NCBI GenBank assembly: GCA_003243445.1
Contig: QFQQ01000149.1
Span: forward strand, 1 to 5,980
Reading direction: 5' to 3'
Length of the DNA stretch: 5,980 nucleotides
DNA from: Citrobacter freundii
Lineage (GTDB): Bacteria > Bacteroidota > Bacteroidia > Chitinophagales > Chitinophagaceae
In this document: positions 1 through 4,803 of the stretch, piece by piece
How positions within the stretch are numbered: position 1 is the first letter of the stretch
How the letters are laid out: every line of letters begins with the position of its first letter
Notes under the pieces: model-generated
Seen by the model: only the letters and a program-made list of their open reading frames with translations
The model's database searches: none
Told to the model about the DNA's origin: nothing
Position numbers and translations under genes: made by a program

Positions 1-2
1 AA

Positions 3-35
3 ATCTGCGAAATCCGCGGGAACCTTACGCCATTC
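3..35 (+). repeat. Dispersed intergenic repeat, copy 1 (ATCTGCG family)
   Basis: This 33-nt segment aligns without gaps to 2341-2373 with 26 identities by hand count. The core is two 9-nt-spaced units, ATCTGCGAA then ATCCGCGGG, followed by a shared CTTACG. Both copies lie in non-coding DNA. The similarity is much greater than chance for a window of this size. The function is unknown; a genome-wide dispersed intergenic repeat is inferred. The copy may extend beyond the left edge. Confidence 0.6.
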
Positions 36-290
36 ATAGATTTGGGTAACGATTAGCCTGAAGGGGGAGATTTAGAGGGGGCCCTACGCCAGGCCAGCAA
101 ATAGCTTTCCCTTAACTAAACGACATTGAATTTAATTGTGGGTGAGGGGTGCCTAATAGACTGCCGTCATGAATTCACCACACATAATGCGCATCCTGAT
201 TTGCAAAAGAGTTCAATTCCTTTTAAAACAGATCGATAATTAGTCCATCGCCTTTTACCCGACAGCAGTAATCAGCAAACAAACGAAACC
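36..290. other. Non-coding stretch downstream of the AraC-type gene
   Basis: All six frames are broken by stops, and I see no gene, RNA gene or convincing terminator. It lies at the 3' side of the minus-strand AraC-type gene. A GC-rich patch around 75-105 and an AT-rich patch around 105-140 stand out in base composition, but neither resolves into a recognisable element. Confidence 0.5.
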
Positions 291-701
291 CTATCCAATC
301 TTATACTGCTCCACAAAGCAATGCGGTACAAACTTCTTCGGCTGCGTTTTCTCTTCCTGTTTTTTCAGCCAGGCCATATTGCGGAAATAAGTAGGAGGAA
401 ACCCGATCTGTCTTTTGAATAAGGCGCTGAATGAACCCACACTTTCAAATCCTACTTCATTACAAACATCTGCTACCTGTCTGTTTTCTGCAAGCAGATC
501 CTTTGCTTTATCAATACGTTTGCGCGTGAGATACTGATGTGGGGTGTGTAAATAGATCTTACGGAAAATGCGATGAAAGTGAAAAGGTGAAAGACAGGCC
601 TGCTGCGAGATATGATCCAGATCTATCGGCGCCGCATAATTTTCATCTATATACACTTTGGCGGCAGCAATGCGTTCGTAAATATCTTCACTCAGTTTCA
701 T
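291..701 (-). CDS. AraC family transcriptional regulator, DNA-binding domain only
   Basis: The 136-residue product is essentially one AraC/XylS-type DNA-binding domain. The first helix-turn-helix spans about residues 26-58, including the family-typical LSPFHFHRIFRKI. The second spans about 75-107, with VCNEVGFESVGSFSALFKRQIGFPP-like spacing, the F-x-S-x-x-x-F-x-x-x-F-K pattern and the closing G-x-P-x-x-[FY]-R. There is no N-terminal effector-binding domain, which most AraC family members of 250-300 residues have, so it resembles the short MarA/SoxS-like architecture. The last 25 or so residues are a basic and then hydrophobic tail without a recognised domain. ATG at 699-701 is the natural start because it directly precedes the usual N-terminal helix (residues 5-20). 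There is no Shine-Dalgarno sequence. It probably binds promoter DNA; the target and signal are unknown. A palindrome just upstream could be an autoregulatory site. Confidence 0.9.
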   Translation of the reverse strand: MKLSEDIYERIAAAKVYIDENYAAPIDLDHISQQACLSPFHFHRIFRKIYLHTPHQYLTRKRIDKAKDLLAENRQVADVCNEVGFESVGSFSALFKRQIGFPPTYFRNMAWLKKQEEKTQPKKFVPHCFVEQYKIG

Positions 702-721
702 GGAATAAATTTAAGGAAAAG

Positions 722-739
722 CTTCACCAGTTAGTGAAG
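722..739. promoter_or_regulatory. Inverted repeat upstream of the AraC-type gene
   Basis: CTTCAC, a 6-nt spacer and GTGAAG form a perfect inverted repeat 21 nt upstream of the AraC-type start codon. It could be an operator or a small hairpin in the leader. AraC proteins usually bind direct repeats rather than palindromes, so binding by this gene's own product is only a possibility. Confidence 0.3.
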
Positions 740-778
740 GTTCGATGCTCAGTGTTTTTATAAATCGCGTGCCTGAAA

Positions 779-806
779 GCCGACCATCGGACATCCAACA
801 TCGGCC
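779..806 (-). terminator. Weak hairpin after the YdeI-like gene
   Basis: On the minus strand, starting a few bases after the stop codon of the YdeI-like gene, GCCGA pairs with TCGGC, and an inner TTGG/CCGA stem (one G-T pair) closes a 4-nt loop. Only a short CTTTC follows, so it is a poor intrinsic terminator. The ATCGGACATC-like content also resembles a short repeat remnant. Confidence 0.25.
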
Positions 807-809
807 TAC

Positions 810-1472
810 TTACTTCGCCGTCGGATTCTTAAGATTCTTCGCAAGTTTGTCAATTGTTCCCGCTATGCGTTCCTTTCGTGTTTCCTCCCGTTTCGCAGTC
901 ACTATCCATTCAATATATTCTTTTTTATTACTGAATGAAAGTGTTTCAAAAAACTCAGCCTGCGTCTTATTCTTTTTGAATGCAGCGAACAGGTCATCTG
1001 GAAGCTTTACTTGTTTTGTTGCAGGATTGACCCAATTAAAGATCTCGCGCTGCGCGGGTTTCGCTTCAGCTTTCTTTCTATCTGCGTCCGTTTTTGCTCT
1101 GAACCCAAAAACTGACCAGGTATCATCAAATGATATCAGGCTTATCCAGGTGAGCTTGTCATCTTCTTTGAGAAGACAATCCCATCCTTTGTCGCGGGTC
1201 AGGTCGGTCTGTATACCCGAACTGCCTTTGGGATAATAGACCCATACGGTAACATTGCCGGTCAACAGCTTCATAACCCTGCTCATTTCCTTTTCTACCT
1301 GCGCTTGATTCTTTACGAACCAATGCACCTGGTCATATTTTTTGGCAGTGGAACTGATGGTCACGCCTTCCGGCAGATCATTCAATGTGTTTTTGAAATC
1401 AGCAGGCGCATTGATCGTCAGGAGGATTGCGTTTTGCTGTATGCGTAGTTTTTTTGAAAGTGGGGTTGGCAT
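810..1472 (-). CDS. YdeI/OmpD-associated (OmdA) family protein
   Basis: The 220-residue soluble product has two parts. Residues about 1-125 resemble the DUF3052-type fold: an N-terminal AILLTINAPADFKNTLNDLPEGV segment, a FVKNQAQVEKE helix, VWVYYPKG, then DLTRDKGWDCL. Residues about 150-215 form the OmdA/YdeI domain (PF13376 type): VKLPDDLFAAFKKN, the family hallmark FFETLSFSNKKEYIEWI, then KREETRKERI and a basic helical end. The biochemical role of the family is poorly defined; members have been named for a link to bacteriocin protection or porins, and I do not assert that function here. ATG at 1470-1472 starts just before the conserved N-terminus and has no Shine-Dalgarno sequence. A 9-nt repeat array begins 11 nt upstream of the start. 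There is no signal peptide or membrane segment. The family call is fairly secure, the function is not. Confidence 0.85.
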   Translation of the reverse strand: MPTPLSKKLRIQQNAILLTINAPADFKNTLNDLPEGVTISSTAKKYDQVHWFVKNQAQVEKEMSRVMKLLTGNVTVWVYYPKGSSGIQTDLTRDKGWDCLLKEDDKLTWISLISFDDTWSVFGFRAKTDADRKKAEAKPAQREIFNWVNPATKQVKLPDDLFAAFKKNKTQAEFFETLSFSNKKEYIEWIVTAKREETRKERIAGTIDKLAKNLKNPTAK

Positions 1473-1483
1473 GGATGTGTCGG

Positions 1484-1574
1484 GGTTTGAAAGGTTTGGG
1501 AGGTTTGAGAAAGTTCCAGAGGTTTGAGAGGTTCCAGAAGTTCCAGAGGTTTCAGGGGTTTCAGAGGTTTCAGA
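1484..1574 (+). repeat. Tandem array of a 9-nt unit (GGTTTCAGA type), 10 units
   Basis: Ten near-contiguous 9-nt units start at 1484, 1493, 1502, 1512, 1521, 1530, 1539, 1548, 1557 and 1566, with one inserted A at 1511. The unit is [AG]GTT[TC][CG]AGA with few deviations. The array lies directly 5' of the YdeI-like start codon (1472, minus strand). Because 9 is a multiple of 3, it gives open plus-strand frames encoding RFQ/RFE repeats, which I regard as artefacts. Confidence 0.85.
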
Positions 1575-1581
1575 GGTTGCT

Positions 1582-1594
1582 ACCGCGTTTTGCG
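1582..1594. other. Small GC-rich hairpin between the two array arms
   Basis: CCGC, a 5-nt loop GTTTT and GCGG form a short stem in the roughly 50-nt spacer separating the two inverted 9-nt arrays. It could cap a larger hairpin formed by the arms. No U-tract follows on either strand, so I do not call it a terminator. Confidence 0.3.
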
Positions 1595-1624
1595 GCTTTC
1601 TATGGTGAAGAAAGATCTCTGCTT

Positions 1625-1669
1625 TGAGGAACCTATGAAACCTATGAAACCTCTGGAACTTCTCAAACC
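1625..1669 (-). repeat. Inverted partner array of the 9-nt unit, 5 units
   Basis: Read on the minus strand, 1669 to 1625 contains five exact-length 9-nt units: GGTTTGAGA, AGTTCCAGA, GGTTTCATA, GGTTTCATA and GGTTCCTCA. Aligned unit by unit with 1530-1574 on the plus strand it matches at about 37 of 45 positions, including a perfect 16-bp pairing between 1539-1554 and 1645-1660. The two arms can therefore form a long imperfect cruciform or RNA hairpin with a 50-nt loop. Confidence 0.85.
1637..1667 (-). promoter_or_regulatory. Candidate Bacteroidota promoter inside the array
   Basis: On the minus strand, TTTG (1667-1664), a 19-nt spacer and TAGGTTTC (1644-1637) match the Bacteroidota consensus TTTG-N19..20-TAnnTTTG except for the last base. 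It would drive the YdeI-like gene with a leader of about 155 nt containing the long array. The repetitive sequence makes chance matches likely, so this is tentative. Confidence 0.3.
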
Positions 1670-1689
1670 CTTCTCTTTTATCTCCATTC

Positions 1690-1706
1690 CGAAGATAAGC
1701 TCTTCG
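1690..1706 (-). terminator. Possible hairpin downstream of the DUF456 gene
   Basis: CGAAGA, a 5-nt loop and TCTTCG form a perfect 6-bp stem about 40 nt after the stop codon of the DUF456 gene. There is no clear U-tract on the minus strand, so termination here would be inefficient or factor-dependent. Confidence 0.25.
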
Positions 1707-1747
1707 CTTAAAACACTCTTCTCGATATTTGCTGTTCTTCCGGTCTG

Positions 1748-2218
1748 TCAGATGCTATGTATAATATAATACAGCATAAAAAAGCAAACGACGAGCTTGA
1801 GAAACGAGCCCAGTAAGAAGCCAACAAATGAACCCATGGCAGCACGGAACGATCTCCTGGAATCCTGACCCGCGATCGTTTCGCCGATAAATGCGCCGAG
1901 AAAGGGACCAATGATCACACCCCAGGGACCCATCCAGAAAGCCAGCAGAAATCCGAGCGTACAACCCCAGGCTCCATATTTGGTACCCCCAAACCGCTTG
2001 GTTCCCCAAATGGGAATGAGATAATCCAGCACCAGTGAAGCGATAACAATGCCCGCCCAGATCCAAAGGAATTTGGAGGTGAACGGATCCGGTTCGCGTA
2101 ATTGTTGTATCAACAGCCCGATATAAGCAACGGGCGGCCCGGGCAATAACGGCAGGATGCTGCCCGCAATGGCGATAAGACATAGAATGATACCGAGCGT
2201 GATCCAGACGTATTCCAT
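1748..2218 (-). CDS. DUF456 family integral membrane protein
   Basis: The 156-residue product is strongly hydrophobic with several predicted membrane segments (about residues 4-25, 28-40, 50-70, 84-112 and 127-153). It carries the features expected of DUF456 proteins: GSILPLLPGPP at 19-29 after the first helix, a short polar loop REPDP, a KRFGGTKYGAWG stretch at about 74-85, then the glycine-rich GPFLGAFIGE at 104-113 and a second glycine-patterned helix, GSFVGFLLGSFLK. The regularly spaced glycines suggest tight helix packing. Length is normal for the family, so the gene looks intact. ATG at 2216-2218 immediately precedes the first membrane helix; no Shine-Dalgarno sequence is seen. The molecular function of the family is not established. 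It is co-directional with the YdeI-like gene but separated by 275 nt of array-bearing spacer, so an operon is doubtful. It is divergent from dnaK. Confidence 0.9.
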   Translation of the reverse strand: MEYVWITLGIILCLIAIAGSILPLLPGPPVAYIGLLIQQLREPDPFTSKFLWIWAGIVIASLVLDYLIPIWGTKRFGGTKYGAWGCTLGFLLAFWMGPWGVIIGPFLGAFIGETIAGQDSRRSFRAAMGSFVGFLLGSFLKLVVCFFMLYYIIHSI

Positions 2219-2286
2219 GGTTTAAAAGTAAAGCATTTATATTGCTGCGTGCATTCATGGAGAAAGCGATCTGCATCATCCGGGGT

Positions 2287-2303
2287 GCGACTGGTGGAGT
2301 CGC
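2287..2303. other. Perfect hairpin GCGACT/AGTCGC
   Basis: GCGACT, a 5-nt loop GGTGG and AGTCGC form a perfect 6-bp stem, extendable by two G-C pairs with one bulged T on the left. It lies about 70 nt upstream of the DUF456 start. There is no U-tract on either side, so it is not an evident terminator; it may be part of a dispersed repeat or a leader structure. Confidence 0.35.
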
Positions 2304-2340
2304 CCGTAAGGAAGACCACTTCGAACATAATCAGCCTGAG

Positions 2341-2373
2341 ATCTGCGGAATCTGCGGGCTACTTACGTCAATC
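2341..2373 (+). repeat. Dispersed intergenic repeat, copy 2 (ATCTGCG family)
   Basis: This copy is ungapped and matches 26 of 33 positions of the segment at 3-35, in the same orientation. Its core is ATCTGCGGA followed by ATCTGCGGG, a 9-nt period, then CTTACG. Most of the conserved positions fall in the two ATC[TC]GCG units and in CTTACG. Confidence 0.6.
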
Positions 2374-2461
2374 GATCAAAGAGGCGTCCAACAGCACTCA
2401 GAAGGTCGGAGACCCGGGTTCACCTGTCAGCTTTTCCGCGCTGGTTTCGCCGTTCTGCCAC

Positions 2462-2470
2462 TTAGCACTC
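2462..2470 (+). promoter_or_regulatory. Isolated CIRCE-like half-site
   Basis: TTAGCACTC is identical to the left half of the CIRCE operator (TTAGCACTC-N9-GAGTGCTAA) bound by the heat-shock repressor HrcA, and it lies about 200 nt upstream of dnaK. No right half follows at the expected spacing, so it is not a functional CIRCE element as written. Confidence 0.15.
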
Positions 2471-2548
2471 TGTAAAATCTCATCTTCAGCAGCCATGGCA
2501 CTGAATTTCAGGCCTAAATTGTATCAGCCTATCATTCAAAGCCTTATT

Positions 2549-2573
2549 TATATTTTTTGACCTGACATTTTTG
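2549..2573 (+). promoter_or_regulatory. Possible dnaK promoter region
   Basis: This T-rich stretch contains TATATTTT (2549-2556) and CATTTTTG (2566-2573), each one mismatch from the Bacteroidota -7 box TAnnTTTG. No -33 TTTG sits at the preferred 19-20 nt distance from either. A start site near 2560-2585 would place the palindrome at 2594-2612 in the leader or overlapping the initial transcribed region. Confidence 0.25.
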
Positions 2574-2593
2574 CACATTTCGCTGCCACGGCA

Positions 2594-2612
2594 TAATGAT
2601 TGAGAATCATTA
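2594..2612. promoter_or_regulatory. Fur-like palindrome in the dnaK leader
   Basis: TAATGATT-GAG-AATCATTA is a perfect 8-bp inverted repeat with a 3-nt centre. The composition, including GAGAATCATTA, strongly resembles iron-responsive Fur boxes (consensus GATAATGATAATCATTATC). It is flanked by a second complementary pair, GCTGC at 2582-2586 and GCAGC at 2613-2617, so in RNA it could fold as a two-part hairpin with a 7-nt bulge on the left. It lies 53 nt upstream of the dnaK start codon. A protein-binding site or a leader hairpin are both possible. Confidence 0.45.
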
Positions 2613-2648
2613 GCAGCCTGATCAGCCCAAAGGTGGTCGGCAACTTAA

Positions 2649-2654
2649 AAGGAG
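2649..2654 (+). promoter_or_regulatory. Shine-Dalgarno sequence deciding the dnaK start
   Basis: AAGGAG lies 11 nt before the ATG at 2666 and supports that start over the in-frame ATG at 2600, whose extra 22 residues are unlike DnaK and which lies inside the palindrome. None of the other genes in the window has a comparable site. Confidence 0.7.
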
Positions 2655-2665
2655 AAAATTTAATT

Positions 2666-4570
2666 ATGGGAAAAATAATCGGAATCGACTTAGGTACCAC
2701 CAACAGCTGCGTAGCAGTAATGGAAGGCAATGAGCCGGTGGTAATCGCCAACGATGAGGGACGCCGTACGACCCCGTCTGTAGTGGCTTTTCTGAAAAAC
2801 GGGGAAAGAAAGGTAGGTGACCCGGCAAAACGCCAGGCTATTACTAACCCTCAGAATACGATCACGTCAGTGAAAAGATTCATGGGCCGCCGTTTTGACG
2901 AGGTGACAGAAGAGATCAGTCACTGGAGCTATAAAGTAGCAAAAGGTGACAATAATACCGTACGGATCGACATTGACGGCAGACTGTACACCCCGCAGGA
3001 AATTTCTGCAATGGTCCTTCAGAAAATGAAAAAAACAGCTGAAGACTATCTCGGGCAGGAAGTGACCGAAGCCGTTATCACCGTTCCCGCATATTTTAAT
3101 GATGCACAACGCCAGGCTACCAAAGAAGCCGGTGAGATCGCCGGTCTGACCGTTCGCCGTATCGTGAACGAGCCAACCGCAGCTGCTCTGGCTTATGGTC
3201 TGGACAAAGGCAAGCATGATCAGAAGATCGCGGTGTTTGACCTTGGCGGTGGTACATTCGATATCTCCGTACTCGAACTCGGGGACGGTGTATTCGAAGT
3301 AAAATCTACCAATGGTGATACCCACCTCGGTGGTGATGACTTTGATAAAGTGATCATGGACTGGCTGGCCGACGAATTCAAAAAAGAAGAATCGATCGAT
3401 CTCCGCAAAGACCCAATGGCTTTGCAACGCCTGAAAGAAGCTTCAGAGAAAGCGAAAGTTGAACTGTCTTCTTCCAGCGAAACAGAGATCAATCTGCCTT
3501 ATATCACCGCTGTTGACGGCGTGCCTAAACACCTGGTGAAAAAACTGACACGTGCTAAATTCGAGCAACTGGCGGACACATTGTTCTCCCGTTGTCTTAA
3601 ACCATGCGAAGCTGCATTGAAAGATGCAGGCCTGAGCACTTCACAGATCGATGAAGTGATCCTCGTAGGTGGTTCTACACGTATTCCTAAAGTACAGGAG
3701 ATCGTTGAGAAGTTCTTTGGTAAAAAACCAAACCGTGGTGTAAACCCTGATGAAGTAGTGGCAATTGGTGCAGCGATCCAGGGTGCGGTATTGACCGGTG
3801 AAGTGAAAGATGTACTGTTACTTGACGTAACACCTCTTTCTCTCGGTATCGAAACAATGGGTGGTGTAATGACCCGTCTGATCGACAGCAACACAACGAT
3901 CCCTACCAAGAAGTCTGAAACATTCTCTACTGCAAGCGATAACCAGCCTGGCGTACAGATCCATGTACTGCAGGGTGAGCGCTCCATGGCAAAAGATAAC
4001 AAGAGCCTTGGTATCTTCAACCTGGATGGCATTCCGCCAGCACCAAGAGGAGTTCCTCAGATCGAAGTGACTTTTGATATCGATGCAAATGGTATCCTTC
4101 ACGTAACCGCGAAAGATAAAGGCACTGGTAAAGAACAAAAGATCCATATCGAAGCTGGTAGTGGTCTGAGCAAAGATGAAGTGGAAAAAATGAAGGCCGA
4201 AGCCCGTGCAAACGAAGCTTCTGATAAAGCTGAAAAAGAAAAGATCGAAAAGCTGAACCAGGCTGATAGTCTCGTATTCCAGACTGAAAAACAAGTGAAA
4301 GAATACGGCGACAAGATCCCTGCAGATAAAAAGGCAACGATCGAAGCTGCGGTTGAAAAACTGAAAACAGCTCATAAAGCACAGGATATTCCGGCAATTG
4401 ATACTTCAATGGCGGAATTGAATGCGGCATGGACTGCAGCAAGCGAAGACATCTATAAATCACAGGAAGCCGCTGGTGGTGCACAACCAGGCGCAGATGC
4501 GGGTCAGCAGAATGCTGGCGCGGGAAAAGCGGATGATGTGACGGATGTTCCTTATGAAGAAGTGAAATAA
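2666..4570 (+). CDS. dnaK: Molecular chaperone DnaK (Hsp70)
   Basis: This is a full-length 634-residue cytosolic Hsp70, the ATP-driven chaperone that binds exposed hydrophobic segments of nascent or unfolded proteins with DnaJ and GrpE. The nucleotide-binding domain (about 1-380) has all three Hsp70 signatures: IDLGTTNS at 7-14, VFDLGGGTFDIS at 190-201 and VILVGGSTRIPKVQ at 331-344. The interdomain linker DVLLLDVTPLSLG is at 382-394. The substrate-binding beta domain follows (about 395-505, with TTIPTKKSETFSTASDNQPGV and GIPPAPRGVPQIEVTFDIDANGILHVTAKDKGTGK). The helical lid runs to about 600. A low-complexity Gly/Ala/Gln tail ends in DVTDVPYEEVK, the usual acidic DnaK terminus. The start at 2666 is chosen by the Shine-Dalgarno sequence and family N-terminus. 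No grpE or dnaJ is adjacent. Transcription probably ends at the hairpin directly downstream. Confidence 0.98.
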   Translation: MGKIIGIDLGTTNSCVAVMEGNEPVVIANDEGRRTTPSVVAFLKNGERKVGDPAKRQAITNPQNTITSVKRFMGRRFDEVTEEISHWSYKVAKGDNNTVRIDIDGRLYTPQEISAMVLQKMKKTAEDYLGQEVTEAVITVPAYFNDAQRQATKEAGEIAGLTVRRIVNEPTAAALAYGLDKGKHDQKIAVFDLGGGTFDISVLELGDGVFEVKSTNGDTHLGGDDFDKVIMDWLADEFKKEESIDLRKDPMALQRLKEASEKAKVELSSSSETEINLPYITAVDGVPKHLVKKLTRAKFEQLADTLFSRCLKPCEAALKDAGLSTSQIDEVILVGGSTRIPKVQEIVEKFFGKKPNRGVNPDEVVAIGAAIQGAVLTGEVKDVLLLDVTPLSLGIETMGGVMTRLIDSNTTIPTKKSETFSTASDNQPGVQIHVLQGERSMAKDNKSLGIFNLDGIPPAPRGVPQIEVTFDIDANGILHVTAKDKGTGKEQKIHIEAGSGLSKDEVEKMKAEARANEASDKAEKEKIEKLNQADSLVFQTEKQVKEYGDKIPADKKATIEAAVEKLKTAHKAQDIPAIDTSMAELNAAWTAASEDIYKSQEAAGGAQPGADAGQQNAGAGKADDVTDVPYEEVK

Positions 4571-4583
4571 GAGATAAGGGATA

Positions 4584-4611
4584 AGTAAAAAGTCAAAAGT
4601 AAAAAGTAAAA
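4584..4611 (+). repeat. Tandem heptamer array AGTAAAA, 4 units
   Basis: Contiguous 7-nt units AGTAAAA, AGTCAAA, AGTAAAA and AGTAAAA begin 13 nt after the dnaK stop codon. The last units form the lower part of the terminator stem. An inverted, related array lies at 4764-4798 and an isolated AAAAGTAAAAG at 4671-4681. Confidence 0.8.
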
Positions 4612-4642
4612 AAGCCCCGTTGTTCGGGGCTTTTTTACTTTT
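4602..4642. terminator. Strong, probably bidirectional terminator after dnaK
   Basis: An 18-bp perfect stem (4602-4619 with 4625-4642) closes a 5-nt TTGTT loop. The apical part is AAAAAAGCCCCG pairing with CGGGGCTTTTTT, a classic intrinsic terminator with a T-run after the GC stem. The A-run on the left makes it a potential terminator for minus-strand transcription as well. The lower stem is built from the AGTAAAA array on the left and its complement on the right. It should separate dnaK transcription from def. Confidence 0.93.
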
Positions 4643-4763
4643 ATTGATTATTGATGAGAGCAAATGAGTTAAAAGTAAAAGAGTCCTGAGGTGTTTTTTT
4701 ATTTAATAGGATTTCTTACTCTTCAAATACCTTTAGAACATCAGCAATAACAGAGACCCTATT

Positions 4764-4798
4764 TTTTACTTTTGAATTTTTACTTTTTACTTTATTTT
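4764..4798 (-). repeat. Inverted heptamer array (TTTTACT), 5 units
   Basis: Contiguous 7-nt units on the plus strand are TTTTACT, TTTGAAT, TTTTACT, TTTTACT and TTATTTT. Read on the minus strand these are AGTAAAA-type units, inverted relative to the array at 4584-4611. Each array has one variant unit of the same kind (AGTCAAA; ATTCAAA). The array stops 5 nt before the def start codon. Confidence 0.8.
4767..4774 (+). promoter_or_regulatory. Candidate def -7 promoter box
   Basis: TACTTTTG is an exact match to the Bacteroidota -7 consensus TAnnTTTG and arises at the junction of the first unit and the variant unit of the array. A start site around 4780 would give a leader of about 20-25 nt. No TTTG or TTG is found at the usual -33 distance, which weakens the call. 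Confidence 0.35.
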
Positions 4799-4803
4799 AG
4801 GTA

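Larger units (their letters stand above)
2219..2665. other. 447-nt divergent spacer upstream of dnaK
   Basis: This spacer between the DUF456 start and the dnaK start has open frames on both strands, but none has recognisable protein character and they overlap repeat-like sequence. It contains a hairpin at 2287-2303, an ATCTGCG repeat copy at 2341-2373, a short GGTC-GGA-GACC palindrome at 2404-2414, a CIRCE-like half-site at 2462-2470, an AT-rich promoter-like stretch at 2544-2573 and the palindrome at 2594-2612. It reads as a patchwork of small repeats followed by the dnaK control region. Confidence 0.6.

Noticed and set aside
1484..1669. CRISPR array
   Set aside because: The units are 9 nt, contiguous and without unique spacers, and no cas genes are present.
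1427..1769. Plus-strand open frames through the 9-nt array, encoding RFQ/RFE-type repeats
   Set aside because: The frames stay open only because a 9-nt period cannot introduce new stops; there is no domain, the sequence is pure repeat, and the frames overlap the start of the YdeI-like gene.
2401..2424. Patch resembling a tRNA T-arm (GAGACCCGGGTTCA)
   Set aside because: No matching acceptor stem, anticodon arm or D-arm could be found around it.
2110..2560. Open frames on both strands in the dnaK upstream spacer
   Set aside because: They run through repeat-like DNA or into the DUF456 gene, have no recognisable family and no supporting start signals.
2600..2665. In-frame upstream ATG that would extend DnaK by 22 residues
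   Set aside because: The extension is unlike any DnaK N-terminus, the ATG lies inside the palindrome, and a good Shine-Dalgarno sequence sits before 2666.
1484..4798. Insertion sequence or MITE
   Set aside because: No transposase, no target-site duplication, and the inverted parts are tandem arrays rather than unique terminal inverted repeats.
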